NCBI GenBank assembly: GCA_965112735.1
Contig: OZ218950.1
Coordinates: 5,828,001-5,892,000 of the forward strand
Length of the DNA: 64,000 nt
DNA from: Phaeosaccion multiseriatum
Lineage: Eukaryota; Ochrophyta, other classes
Direction: 5' to 3'
Shown: piece by piece, positions 11,448-23,893 of the stretch
How positions within the stretch are numbered: position 1 is the stretch's first letter
How the letters are laid out: every line of letters begins with the position of its first letter
Notes under the pieces: generated by a model
The model's database searches: none
What the model was told of the DNA's origin: nothing
The model's input: only the letters and a program-made list of their open reading frames with translations
Translations under genes and position numbers: made by a program

Positions 11448-13543
11448 ATGGCGAATGTGTTGATGAAAGCAGCGCTCAAGGGGCTTGGGACCAGCAGCGC
11501 AGCAGTATCAGCCCCGGCAAAGAGTCGTAGAAGAAGAGAGGAGGAGGAGCAGGAGGAGCAGGAGGAGGATCAGGAGGAGGAGGAGGAGGAGCAAAAGGAT
11601 AGTGGGAAGGCCCTCGTGGAGACCGAGGGGCTGTCCGTAGTCCGCCTGTCTCCCTCCCTCGAGGTAGTGAAGGTGTTCGAGGTCACGGTGACTTTCACAC
11701 CCTTGGTGGCGAGCCAAGCGCCCTCGCCATGGGCAGTCAAGGAGGCTGTGAGGAAGCGCAGAGCAGCAGCGGGGGACACACAGCTCCTAAAGCCCGCCGT
11801 CGTGGAGGACATGCCTGGTGGAGGTCAAGTCCGGGCGCGCCTCTGCTACGGAGAAAGGACTGAGGCGGAGGAGCTCGTCGAAGACTTGCACAACAAAACA
11901 CTGACCGTTGGGGGCACCAGAGTCAAGGCATTCGCTCAGCTGAGCACACCAGAGCAGCAGCAGGCCGCAGCAGTGGGCGGTAATCACAAAGCTGATACCA
12001 TTGTCCTGAGAGGGGTGCCCGCGCTGTGGGTAGAGCAGGCAGAGATTGGCGAGGGATCGCGCGCACTGCTTCAAGCCATGAGGACCTTCGGCCCCGTCCA
12101 CCGTGTCGAGGTGGTGGCTGCTTCCAAGGAGTCGGCGGGAGCAGCGGCGGCAGCGGCAGCAGCGGGCGAGGGTGGCGGAAGAGGGAGGCCTGAAGGCATG
12201 GACAATGGGAGACGTGGAGGCGGGAGGGGCGGTTTCGGGGGCGGGGGGCGAGGATTTGGGGGCCAGGCGGCCCCAAAGCCCAAGATTTCCCTTGACAGTA
12301 GTATTGATGACTTGCTGGCCTCTATGCCTCCACCTGGACCAGCAGCGCAAAGGCCGCTTCCATCCAGTAGAGAGGACAGCAACGCAAACCGTGTAGGATC
12401 GGCGGGGGGCGGGGGCGAAGGGATGGCCCTCAATTTGGACATCTTTGTGCAGTACTTGTCTACTGCGGGGGCGTCCAAGGCCCTGGAGGTGTTACAGGGG
12501 AGTGTTTTGCGCAAGGAAGGGGCCGATCTTGTGTACTCCGTGAGCGCGTCCATAGACACAACTGGCTACCTCACAGATGGCGCGGTTCGTCGACGCGAAG
12601 AGGCGAGGCAGAGAGAGAGAGAGGGACGGAGGCGCATGCAGCGGCGGGCAGATGTGGTGGAGGCGGGGTTGGTGGGGGTCAAGTCGTCTCTGCTTAGACT
12701 AGAGGAGGAGCTCAAGGAGCGGCAGGCACAGGGGGAGGGAGAGGAGGAGGAGGGGAACAAGAGCGAGGACAGCAGTAGCAACAACAAGAAGGAGAAGAAG
12801 ACGGATAACAACAGCAACAAGATCAAGTTGGACATAGACCCTACGCTTGTGGAGGAAGCGAGAGGGAAAGTGGGCGCCTTGGAGTCGTTCCTAGTGGGGC
12901 ACAAGAAGAGCAAAGGGCAAGGCGAGATGACCACCCTCTCCTCTCCGGAGAACGTGAGTGCAGCAGAGAGATATCTCGGGGATGCAAAGAGTGCCATCGA
13001 TGGCGCCAGGAGGGGCTTCGTGGAGCAACTCCGGCGAGCAGAGGCAGACCAGAGAGCCGAGGAGAGGAGGAGGGCCCAGGAGGAGGACGAGAGGGCGAGG
13101 GAGGAGGCGAAAGAGCAACTGGAGGAGATGGAGGACAAGCTACAGAGGGGTCTTGAGGTGCTGGGGGATGCCATGCGAGAGGCCGGGCAGGGGGGTAAGA
13201 AGGGCAAGAAGGCAGCGGATGGCGATGCGATGGGCAGGAATGACATGGCGGCCGAGCTCGGCGAGGCGAGGAGTGCCATTAGTAAGGTGAAGGCTGCGTG
13301 TGACAAGAAGGGCGGCGGCGTGAAGCTCAAGGACGGAGCACTGCTGGAGGATGCAGGTGTGGTGGGGTGGTGGGGTGGTGGGATGGTGGGGTGGGGTAGG
13401 GAGCGAGGGTGTAAGGGCGTCGGGCTGCTGGTGCTGGTGCTGGTGTGCTAGTTACTGCGGCGTGATGTAGGGGGGGGGGGGGTAGGTAGGTGGTTTGTTT
13501 TATGTACAAGGGTCTTTGTCAAGAAGAGGGGTTGGTTTTTTTG

Positions 13544-13575
<32 letters not shown>

Positions 13576-14439
13576 CCTGCCCTGCCCTGGCCATTGTATC
13601 GAGGGATAGAGAGAGAGAGAGTCGGCGGAGAGGCGTCTTGATGCCCCGCCTGGTTGGGTGTTCGCACTATCCCATAGTCAATTCTTGCCCCCCCCCCCTC
13701 CCCCTCTGTCTTTCTTGCATTGTGTACTCACCCCATGCTTCCTCGGATGGCAGCCAAATCCGTGGATGACGTGGTGACGCGCGCCTACCTCATTGCGAGG
13801 TTAGTGCACGCCCAAACAAAGCTCACAGCCCTCACAGACTCCGCCAAGATACAGGGCGTGGAGGCATCCAAGCGTGTGACTACGGCAGTGCAAGCTGCGC
13901 GAGAGGTGCTGGAGGGAGGGGATGATTTGCTGGATGAAGCGATTGGAGATATTCTCACCCTCGTTGAGAAGGCGGAGGAAAGTCTGCAAGCCGTGGACGA
14001 GGTGGTGGGGAGGGAGGCGCAGGTACGGGCCATTAGAGGGAGGGCGGTGGAGTTTCGGAAAGAGTGCGACGAGGATGAGGAGCTGGAGCAGGCGGACGGG
14101 GTGAAGAAGGCGCTTGATCAGTTGCAGAGGAAGGTGGACAGGGTGGAGGAGGTGGAGGAGGCAGGAGGTGGGGAGAGTGAAGAGGAGGAGGAGGAGGAGG
14201 GAGGGGAAGAGGGTGAGGATGGCGTCAACAAGCTGGACAAGCGAGTCAAGCTGACTTTGAAGGAAGCGCAAGCTGCGCTGGTGGAGGTGGAGGAGATAGT
14301 GCGCGAGACAAAGGAGTATCTCCGCCGCGACAGGAAGGCGAGGGAGGAGGAGGAGGCCCGGGCCCGCAGCAAGGGCCTGGAGATGGAGGAGCAGCTGAGG
14401 ATGAATGCAAAGATGCGCATCAAGATCATGGAGAGGTAA

Positions 14440-14499
<60 letters not shown>

Positions 14500-15254
14500 A
14501 AGTGTGTGTGGGGGTGTGGTGTTTGTGTGCTTGCACTTCTTGCAGTGCGGGTCCGCTAACCCTCCCCCCATCTCCCCCCTTCCCTCCCTTCTCCTCCCTC
14601 CCCTCCCCTTTCCTCTCCTCCCCTCCCCTCCCCTCCCCTCCCCTTGTGCACGATACGAATAGGCGTAAGAAGGAGCTGAAGGAGCAGAGTCGATGCAAAG
14701 CGTCTCGCAAGAGTGTCGTGGAGTGGACTCGGGGTCGGCGGGCCGCCCGAGGAGGAGGAGGAGGAGGAGGAGCGAGAGGAGGAGAGACTTCCAGGGGTGC
14801 TGCCGGGGGGAGGAGGAAGAGGGCTCGATCTGATAGCGATAGCAGCAGGGGCAGGAGCAGCAGTAGGAGGGACGAACTCGCTGTTCCACGGTCGGACAGG
14901 TGGAGGATGGGGACTGCCAGAGACTTTGACCATCGGGATACTGACTTTGAGCAGGAGCCGGTGCCTAGCTATGTTGTGGCCAATGCACTGCATGCTGAGA
15001 ACGATGACGGCGGCAGCAGTGGTGATGATGGAGAGGGGGACGGAGGGGGGGGGCGTCTGGGAGCGAGGTTGAGAGGTGTGTGTGTGAGGATTGGAGAGGC
15101 GGGCCACGAGGAGACGAGCGATGCGGAGGTGGAGGACGAGGGGGACAAGGGGGAAGAGGCGAGGGAAGAGAGTGGGGAAAAGGAGGGGGAGGTGGGGGAG
15201 GGCGCAACAGCAGGTGTCGCTCCCATGGAGGAGGAAGAGGAAGAGTCTGACTGA
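11448..15254 (+). CDS. AKAP17A: AKAP17A/XE7-like RNA-processing protein
   Basis: Exons 11448-13356, 13754-14435 and 14663-15254 give 1060 residues; phases 1 and 2 match at the joins. Landmarks shared in order with animal AKAP17A: an early beta-alpha region (SLEVVKVFEVTVTF), the ADTIVLRGVPALWV motif, a Gly-rich gap, LDIFVQYLSTAGASKALEVL leading into VSASIDTTGYLTDGAVRRR, then a long charged helix. The last exon begins with basic/SR-type sequence (RKRARSDSDSSRGRSSSRRD) and ends in an acidic tail. In animals AKAP17A binds protein kinase A and affects splice-site choice in nuclear speckles; an RNA-processing role is likely here, while kinase A binding cannot be judged. Both donors run directly into repeats: a G/T-rich tract at 13357 and (GT)n at 14436. 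The segment 13357-13753 is intron. Confidence 0.75.
14442..14520. repeat. (GT)n array starting at a 5' splice site
   Basis: The donor GTAAGT at 14436 passes straight into GT dinucleotides. The array is the first ~80 bp of the second intron of the AKAP17A-like gene. Confidence 0.9.
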
Positions 15255-15588
15255 GTCTCATTGAGTGACTGCCAGTGACTTGGGCGCAGTGACTCTTTGG
15301 ACTCGGGCAAGCAGGTCCTGACACTTTGACTGAACGAAGAGAGCTTTTATTCACAACATGAGAGAGCTACAGTACAGTACCAACACCTGATTTAGGACCG
15401 ATCAATCATCTCCATCATACGCCAATTTAGGTACACACTTCCCACCGTCAGAAGCGCACGCCCTTCTCGAAATAAAAAAAGAAACCCGCCCCCCCCCCCC
15501 CCTTTCCCCTCCACCCCACCCATTCAACACTTAACTAGACTTGGGTACCCTCCACCCCACCCGTTCTCCCCCCTTCATTCTACACTTG

Positions 15589-18500
15589 CTAGACTTGGGT
15601 CCATTCCTCTGAGGAATCGTGGGGATTCTCCCGACCGCAAGCCACGCAGGTCTTGGCCGAGGGGAGATTGTCCAGCGTACAGGAAACGCAAGACCACACC
15701 CTCACCCTTCCCTCCTGCGCAACTGCGGCAGCTGTAGCCGCATCGATCGCAGCGACTTGAGCAGCGAGGGCAGCGGCGGCAGCAGCAGTGCGGTCGTCGT
15801 CAGCATCCCACGCGGAGAGGGTCTTTCGTTGCTCTTCTCTGGCGGCAGCGGCGGCCTTGGAGGCGTCAAAGGCGAGGCTGTTCACCTCCCACTCGTCCAC
15901 GTCATCATCATCACCTTCCCCATCGCTGGCGACGGCGCCGTTGTCATCGCCTTTGTTGCCTGCTGTATCACCACCCTGTCCACGTGGTGCAGCATCTAGT
16001 GAGGTGCTGCTTGGTGGCACATGTGAGTCGGACCCCTCCTCCTCCTCCTCCTCCTGCCGCCGCCCATCCCGCCCCCCCCCCGCCTCTCCTCCTTCTCCTC
16101 CTCCTCCACCATCACCATCGCTTTCACTCTCCTCGTCCTCTCCCTCGCTGCTATCCCCCAAACCCTCCCACACAGTGTTGTGTGCCTGTAGCTTGCCTGC
16201 CTCCTCTCTCTGCCTTAGCTTGGCGGTACTCTCTACCCTTCGCGCCTCTCTCCTTCGCTCTTCCCTGAGCTTGTTCTTCTCTGCCTCGATGCGCCTTGCT
16301 TCTCTCTCCTCCTCCTGTAGTGACGGGACCCCACCCCCCGCAACATACGCGGAGAAAACAAGGAGAGAGAGAGAGGGAGAAAGAGAAAGAGAAAGTAAGA
16401 GGAGAGAGAGAGACAAAGCAAGAGAGAGAGAGGGAGAAAGAGAAAGAGAAAGTAAGAGGAGAGAGAGAGACAAAGCAAGAGAGAGAGAGAAAGAGAATGA
16501 GAAAGTAAGAGGAGAGAGAGAGACAAAGCAAGAGAGAGAAAGAGAAAGAGAAAGTAAGAGGAGAGAGAGACAAAGCAAGAGAGAGAGAGGGAGAAAGAGA
16601 AAGAGAAAGAAAGAGGAGAGAGAGAGACAAAGCAAGAGAGAGAAAGAGAATGAGAAAGTAAGAGGAGAGAGAGAGACAAAGCAAGAGAGAGAGGGAGAAA
16701 GAGAAAGAGAAAGTAAGAGGAGAGAGAGAGACAAAGCAAGAGAGAGAAAGAGAAAGAGAAAGTAAGAGGAGAGAGAGACAAAGCAAGAGAGAGAGACAGA
16801 AAGAGAAAGAGAAAGTAAGAGGAGAGAGAGACAAAGCAAGAGAGAGAGAGGGAGAAAGAGAAAGAGAAAGTAAGAGGAGAGAGAGAGACAAAGCAAGAGA
16901 GAGAGGGAGAAAGAGAAAGAGAAAGTAAGAGGAGAGAGAGAGACAAAGCAAGAGAGAGAGAGGGAGAAAGAGAAAGAGAAAGAAAGAGGAGAGAGAGAGA
17001 CAAAGCAAGAGAGAGAAAGAGAATGAGAAAGTAAGAGGAGAGAGAGAGACAAAGCAAGAGAGAGAGGGAGAAAGAGAAAGAGAAAGTAAGAGGAGAGAGA
17101 GAGACAAAGCAAGAGAGAGAAAGAGAAAGAGAAAGTAAGAGGAGAGAGAGAGGTGGGCGGGGGGGGGGGGGGGAGTGGGAAAGTCAGAGCAAAGCACAAG
17201 TGTGGGTGTGGCGCAGCTGCCGGACACGGTCATGGTCATATATAGAGTTGTGTGTTGTGTGTTGTATTTCAGGAGTGGTTGGGGTAGAGCAGAGTGTTTG
17301 GGGTAGAGCAGAGAGCAAAGCGTCAAGCAAGGCGGAGCAAGCATAAGGAAAAAGGCGCCTCTCTTGACTCACTCACTCACCGCGAGACTCTGGCGATCTG
17401 CGGGTTTCACGAGCCGCCCTCCCAGCACAGAGTGTCCCCACTTGCCCCCTCCTTCTCCTCCTCCTCCTCCTCCTCCTCCTCCTCCTCCTCCTCCTCCTCC
17501 TCCTCCTCCTCCTCCTCCTTCTTCTTCTTCTCCTTCTCCTCCTCCCCCTCCTCCTCCACCACTGACAGTGGGCTCATCTCTGTCCGCCCCAGCTACAGCA
17601 GCAGAGGTAGAGGCAGCGGAAGAGCCGCCGCCGCCGGATGACGACGACGAGGAGGAGGCTGGTGTCAAAAACAGTTTGGCCTTAAAGGGTTGAGAATAAA
17701 TGCTCCTGAACGCAGGAGAGGGGGGTGGGGTGGGGGGGGGGAGGGTCGGGGAGAGAGCGAGAAAGAGTTATGAGGATGACGAGGATATGAGTAGTCAATG
17801 GGTCTGCGGAGGGAGGGGGGAGGGGAGAGGTGGGCAGAGGAGGTGAGGTGAGTGAGGGGGAAGAGGAAGCGCGAGAAAGCGCGGGACATGCATTTAGCTC
17901 AGAGACACAGAGACAGAGGGAGCTGCCCCAAACTTTGTACACCTCCGTCTCTGCCTCTCCATCCCCCTCAGACACATCCCTCTCTCTTCCCGTCCATTTC
18001 CCTGGACGCCAAGGTGCCCTCGATTCGATCCTATTCAGATCCATCAACAACCCCCCCCCCCCTCCGGCCTCCCCCTCCTACTTGCTTACTTGGTAATCAT
18101 GGCAGAGGCAAGATTGGCCCGATTCTCCTTCTCCAAGGCGTCAACAAGCCTCTTGGCATTGTACTCTGACGTCATCACCGCCACAAGCGCCCCCTTGCCC
18201 CCCACCCCCTTCCCACTGCCAGCAGAGGCAGGGAACACCCCCACCACGGTCTGTGAGGGCACCAAGGCCTTGAGCTTGTGCAACACGTCGTCCGCAGAAA
18301 CCCTCTCCTGCACGCCGTAGATAGACACGCAGTTCTCGGGCCGGTGCGGGGTAAAGGCACCACTGCTGACGGCAGTGTATGTGCCGTACTCCCCGGCGGG
18401 TACGTCTCCCCCTCCGGGTCGTCTGGCCACCGCTGCCGCCAGCGCTAGAGCAACACAACCCTCCCTTGCCCCTGCCCCCCCTGCCTCTGGAGCGGTGCCG

Positions 18501-19284
18501 CACACATACGAGCGGTCCTTGGCGGCCTCGGAAAGGGAGGGGCGTGGGATGCCCAGGGGGGGCTCACCCGCAGGAGGTTGCTTTTTGATGGCACAGACGT
18601 AACGTTTGGGCTCCTCGTCATATGAAACCGTCGACAGCCCGTAGCCCTCACACAGGGCGTGCGTCTGTTAGGGGGAGGGGGGCAGTGAGCATTGACGGGG
18701 CAGGGGGAGAGCCGGTTACGGCGGTTACGGCGGTTACTCTCTTGTGGTGTGGGGTTGGGGTGTGAGGGAAAGCCCTCGAGGTGGGTATACACACACACAG
18801 TTGGCATATACACACACACTGTTGGCAATGACTCTGACGACGCCAAAGCCAGAAGGGTGGGCGCGCGTGCGTGCGCTGCCATAAGCCCTCCCCCCCCCCC
18901 ACCCACCCGTTGCCTATACTCTACCTGTCTCCGGTTCGGCCTGCTCATGGGCTTGAAGGATACGGTGGTGCCCCTCGGGTCCCTGATGAGAGCGTCGAGT
19001 CTCTTCTCCATCTTCACCACATCGGCCAAGTTGTCTCGGGCCCACATGATCTTGGGGGGGGGGGGGGGGGGGGGGCAAGCACCACAATGCAAAGCAAAGC
19101 AAAATACGCAAACAAAAGGGTCAACAGTCCGTCGTGCCACATCAGAGAGAGAGAGAGAAGAGAGAGAAGAGAGAGAAAGAGAGAAAGAGAGAGAGGGAGA
19201 CACACTCGAGACTCAGACAGCGACCCCACCGCGAGTGTGTGTGTGTGTCTGCGCGCGTGGCCACACAGTCCGTGGCGAAATGCC

Positions 19285-19315
<31 letters not shown>

Positions 19316-20238
19316 CTGCTCTCTTGTGAAGGACGCCCTTCCCGCCAACAAGTGGTCCCCCCTCAGCACCGCCCCCCCCCCAAGGGCCGCCCCCGATGCC
19401 AAGTTCCTCTGTATCCCCAACGCCTCTGCCAGCCTGTTGCTACGAGCCGCCTCTGCCGCCGCCATGGCTTCCCCTGCCGCTTCGCCCGTAATCAGCGAGC
19501 CGAATCCACCTCCCCCACCCCTCCCATCAGCACTGCTGCTGCTGCCTTCTCCTCCTCCATCTACTATTCCTGCTGCTGCTCTTCGTCTCGCTGCTGCCTT
19601 GGCTGCTGCCGCTACTGCTGCTGCTCCCCCCCCCCCCTCCTCCTCCTCCCCCTCCTGCTGCTGCTCTTGTGCTATCGGATGCCCGCCACTTATTGCCCAC
19701 CAACGACATAGAAGACAAAGAAGCAGGCACAGAGCTGGTGGTGGCAGCAGCGGCTAAGCTCGGAAAAGCCTCCTGCGCTGATTGCCGGCTCCCTCTGCCC
19801 CCCACAGACTCAGCCCACCCCCCCCCCCCTCCCCCTCCCCCCCCTCTTCCTCCTCTTCCTCCTCCTCCCCTTCCTCCTGCCGTGCGTCGTCCCCCCTCTT
19901 GTCTCCCTGCTGACCCGCCGAGAGACGAGATCGGAGAGGAGGGGGGCGGAGTTACGGAGATACCGTTCTCTAATTCGTCCTCGGGCCCGATGCCCGTCCC
20001 GTCTCTGCAAAGAATGGGGAGGAGGAAGGAGGAGGAGGGGAAGGACGAGGATTTAAGAAGCAACAGCAGCAGCCGGAGCAGGAGCAGCAGGAGGAGGGCA
20101 GTTTCATGATGAGACAAATGCATTAAAGGGGTGGGACGACCGACCGACAGGCAGACCGACCGACAGGCAGACCGACCGACACCGACAGACAGACAGACCG
20201 ATCGACAGACAGACAGATAGATAGACAGACAGACGGAG

Positions 20239-20281
<43 letters not shown>

Positions 20282-20402
20282 TAGACACACACACAGACAG
20301 ACAGACAGACAGATAGATAGACAGACAGACAGGCAGACAGACAGACAGACAGATAGACACACACACACAGACAGACAGACAGACAGACAGATAGACACAC
20401 AC

Positions 20403-20439
<37 letters not shown>

Positions 20440-20496
20440 TAGATAGACAGACAGACAGGCAGACAGACAGACAGACAGACAGGCAGACAGACAGAC

Positions 20497-20557
<61 letters not shown>

Positions 20558-23150
20558 GGCAGACAGACCGACCGACCGACCGACCGACGGGAGGGGCAGG
20601 GAGAGGGAGAGAGGGGGGTGGGCGGAAAAGCGAAGCGAGTGTTGCAGCAGTCGGGGGGGGGGGGGAGTCGCCAAATGTAGTAGGGTGTATGTGGAGGTGG
20701 TGGAGGTGAATAAAGTCAGTGACTGCTGCTGACCTGTTGGCTCTTCGCACTTGAAAGTTCAGCGTAAGAGGGGCTCCCACGATACCGTGATCTGCAGACA
20801 GGTGGATCTGGTGGGGGTAGGGGAGGGGTAGGAGAGGGAAGGGCAGGGAAGGGGAGGGGAGGGGAGGGGGAGGGGGAGGGGAGGGGAGGGGAGGGGAGGA
20901 GTAGGGGAGGGGAGGGAAGGGGAGAGGAGAGGGGAGGAGTAGGGGAGGGTGGGCGAGAAGGAGAGCGAAGGCGTGTGAGTGTGAGTGTGAGTGTGGTGTG
21001 AGTGTGTGTGCGCAGCGACAGATACAGAGGCCCCTCTCTACACACGTTGGGTATACAATACCATCAATAAACCAACCTGTAGCTCCTCCGGGGTGGCGAA
21101 AGCGTTGATGTTGGCATTGCCCTCGTTGCAAGGAGGTCGCTCACACAGGTAGTGAGCGGTGCGCAAGTGCTGTCGGAACTGTACGGAATCCCGGAAATAC
21201 CTTTGGCAGTCAATGAATGAAAGGTGAGTCAGCGGGGGTTGTGGTTTGTTAGTTGGGGGTAGTCAGGAGAGGCACAGATGAGTAGGAGGGATAGAAGAGG
21301 CACGGTAGTAAAGGCGAGGGCAGGGTAGAGGTGTATTGGTAGGGGAGGGTAGAGGTGTATGGGGACACAAATAACTGACTGACTGACCTGTGCTGGTTAG
21401 GCCCTCCCTCGGTGCAGACGTGGCAGGAGATGTGTTCCCTAGCGTAAACACACAAGTGGAACGAATACGTACACAACCATTTAGGCACGGAAACATGTCA
21501 GCCACGCAAGGAGGAGGAGGAGGAGGAGGAGGAGGAGGAGGAGGAGGAGGAGGAGGAGGAGGAGGAGGAGTAGTAGTAGTCCGTATAGGCAGGACAAAAA
21601 CAAATCGGTTACATCGGTTGCATGTACCTGTTCATGTGTGCGTAGAGAGCTGCAGAGTCGAAGAATCGAATGTTGCAAAACCTAAACAATGAAGGGGGAA
21701 GGGGATGGAAGGAGGGACGGAGGGGGCGGAGGAGGACGGCGGAAGGATCGTTGATGAATCTGTGCGGCACAACTTTGCCCGTGCGAGGACCCCTGCCTCT
21801 GCCTGCCTGCCTCTGCCTGCCTGCCTCTGCCTGCCTGCCTCTGCCTGCCTCTGCCTGCCTCTGCCTCACCTACAGAGCGGGTGTCCTCCCTCGGACACGT
21901 CTTTCTCGTGCTTCTTAAGCGACGCCTGCGTGAAGACCGTCTGCTCACTGAGGAAGAGGGGCCGGTGTTCCACACACAGCTTACAATGTACGCGTTGGTG
22001 CGCTCCGCTCAAGTGGCTATACAGGGCGGCTTCACACGGACGCGGAGGAGGGAGGGAGGGAGGGAGGGAGGGAGGGAGGGAGGGCAGGGGAAGGGATAAG
22101 GACGGTTACAACGGTTACATGTACACGCAACGGGTGGTGACACGGGCTCTCTTGATAAAGAGCAGGGGGGGCAGCAGGGGGGGGGGTGCTTGCAGAGCCA
22201 TGGGGCTGGGAGGGGGACGAGAGGAGAACGCAAGGGGAAGGGTTGTACTGTTGCTGTGCACAGGCCGGGGGGGCAGCGGTTGTGCGGAGAGAGAGAGAGA
22301 GTGAGAGAGAGCACACTCTTACCCTTGGTCGGGAAGGCTCCGTCCTCTCCTCTACCGTCGTTGTCTTGCTGCTTGCACCCCTTGATGGGGCAGTAAAGGC
22401 CCTTCAACCTGCCGTATCGACGATGATGATCACAACGGTGAGAGGCCAGTCTCAGTCAGGGTCGGGAGGATGTAATTTAAAGGGATGATGGGGTCGGGCG
22501 GTTGTTTCCAGCGTGTTTCGACTGCTGCTACCAACCTCTTGCACGCTTGATAGTGCGGCTCACAGTTCATAAAGATCATGCCGCTATCATCGTCTACCCT
22601 GGCTTGTGGCCCAGCGTTGTCTCCCCACAGATTGAATGACTCGTAGGTCACGGGGCTGCCTCCCTTCTTCTTACATACAACCTATCATACCCGCAAGAGG
22701 GCACAAGAGAGAGAGAGAGAGAAAGAGAGAAGAGAGGGCACTGGTTTACATATGTGCGTCACATGCCTCAGCTCCACCCCGTCAGGCACCCACGCACCAC
22801 TCGCTCGAGGTCTGTCTTGCAAATGGGGCAAGTGCGGTCCTTCATTAGCACCCTGTTCCGCATCATACAGGTGCTGCAGATTTGTGGATGATTACACGAC
22901 CCCACGCAGACAAAGTCTATTCTTCCGGCACAGATTGCGCACATATTTCCTAGATGAAGGGAGGGGAGGGAAGGGGAGGGGAGAACAGGACAGGAAAGGG
23001 CGGGATAAAATAAATGTTCAGTCTTAAGACCCCTTTTTCCCCCTCCTTACCTTCATCTTCTCCTCCACCTCTCCCCTTTCTCGCACCACCCCCGCTCCGC
23101 CCTCGCGGTCTTCTTCTCCCCTGCCCTTTCCCTTGCCCGGAATCCGGCAT
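15589..23150 (-). CDS. ZNF598/Hel2-like RING and C2H2 protein with R3H and RanBP2 zinc finger
   Basis: Fourteen exons: 23051-23150, 22798-22949, 22681-22536, 22323-22408, 21870-22029, 21628-21681, 21388-21438, 21077-21200, 20734-20807, 19316-20004, 18925-19050, 18090-18664, 17381-17705, 15589-16314. All phases fit except one extra base inside exon 10 (see findings). An upstream in-frame TGA fixes the start. A RING finger spans residues ~37-77 (C37, C40, C52, H54, C58, C61, C74, C77). Cys/His finger exons follow, including HPLCR-FCNIRFFDSAALYAHM, in the order of ZNF598, which ubiquitylates 40S proteins on collided ribosomes. EAFPSL recalls its FPSL/FPAL motifs. R3H signature: THALCEGYGLSTVSYDEEPK. 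The C-terminus is a RanBP2 finger (WSCVSCTLDNLPSAKTCVAC). Likely role: ubiquitin ligase acting on RNA-bound complexes. Confidence 0.75.
16340..17155. repeat. Purine-rich minisatellite filling an intron
   Basis: About 0.8 kb built from units of roughly 50-60 bp, each mixing GA dinucleotides, AAAGAG blocks, a constant GTAAGAGGAG core and a constant GACAAAGCAAG core. Unit lengths vary. It lies in the last intron of the RING gene and causes the Leu-Ser-Phe open frames on the minus strand. Confidence 0.95.
17455..17525. repeat. Coding (CTC)n array, poly-Gly in the RING protein
   Basis: About 20 triplets. On the minus strand and in the spliced frame they encode a long glycine run within exon 13 of the RING gene. 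Confidence 0.85.
20135..20590. repeat. (ACAG)n / (ACCG)n array in an intron
   Basis: About 450 bp of ACAG tetranucleotides with ATAG and ACAC variants, bordered on both sides by ACCG units. It sits in intron 9 of the RING gene. Confidence 0.95.
21509..21572. repeat. (GGA)n array in an intron
   Basis: About 21 GGA triplets followed by TAG triplets, between two zinc-finger exons of the RING gene. Confidence 0.9.
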
Positions 23151-23413
23151 CCTGGTCTCCTTGTCCTTGCTTCAATGCTTTTGCTTTTTGGTGGCAGTCG
23201 CTTGATCCGCTGTGAGTGGAAGCTTTGTTGGCTTATTTTTGTCTGAGCCGTTCTCGGCACGTTCCGCACACCCACACCCACGCCCACCCCCCCCCCCCTC
23301 AGCACGACCGCTACGTGTCGAGCCTCTCCCTCTCCCGGTCCACTGCAGAGCCTCTCAAGGACAGGACACGCCCCAGAGAGGGAAGGGGACAAGGGGAGAA
23401 GCAAGGGGAGGAG

Positions 23414-23603
23414 TCGACCCCTGACGCACTATCGCCCACTTCCCCCTAGCGAAAGGTTATCTGATTACTGACTACGGCCGGCGCACACTGTAACCTTGTC
23501 CAGGGTCGACCACATTCTCGATAGCGGATAGCGGATCGGCTGGCGCCAGCGATAGCGGATACTGTAGCGCGCCGGCGATAGCGGATAGTGCGTCAGGGGT
23601 CGA
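23414..23603. mobile_element. MITE-like palindromic element, copy 1 (190 bp)
   Basis: Perfect 20-bp terminal inverted repeats, TCGACCCCTGACGCACTATC at the left and its reverse complement at the right. The interior holds GATAGCGGATAGCGG-type units and no open frame of note. The flanks are GGAG-rich, so a target-site duplication cannot be separated from the local repeat. The element lies between the RING and globin-like genes. A second, related element is at 25231-25573. A non-autonomous DNA transposon fits best; nothing in the window encodes a transposase. Confidence 0.6.
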
Positions 23604-23893
23604 GGAGGAGGGGAGGAGATGTAATGCGTCCAACAGGGGTGAGAGGCCACAAGTACCAAGAAACGAAGTCATGATTTATTCTTACAGAAGATGCAGAGAG
23701 AAATTCTACTGCATTGATGGAACATGCTCCGCCCGTCTCGTTTCCACTCGGGGGGGGGGGCAATGTTGGCTTTGTAACTGCCATGTCGATACTTCCTCTC
23801 CTTTCCTCTCCTTCTTTTCTTAGCCTTCTGACTGTGATTCGCTGATGTACATATTATGGACACTAGTGTTGCCGCTATAGAGCTACGGTCCAA

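Noticed and set aside
15589-17199. 536-codon minus frame with a long Leu-Ser-Phe repeat, possibly a secreted repeat protein
   Set aside because: The Leu-Ser-Phe part is the purine minisatellite in an intron; a CAG acceptor at 16315 marks the real exon.
18086-18664. Stop TAA at 18088 as the end of the RING/R3H gene, with the RanBP2 finger as a separate gene
   Set aside because: The TAA overlaps a GTAAGC donor, and the CAG acceptor at 17706 restores frame; the next exon join also fits. No ATG-initiated alternative start for the downstream exons was found.
20135-20590. ACAG/ACCG array as a telomere or centromere satellite
   Set aside because: It lies within an intron between two phase-matched exons and is a plain tetranucleotide array.
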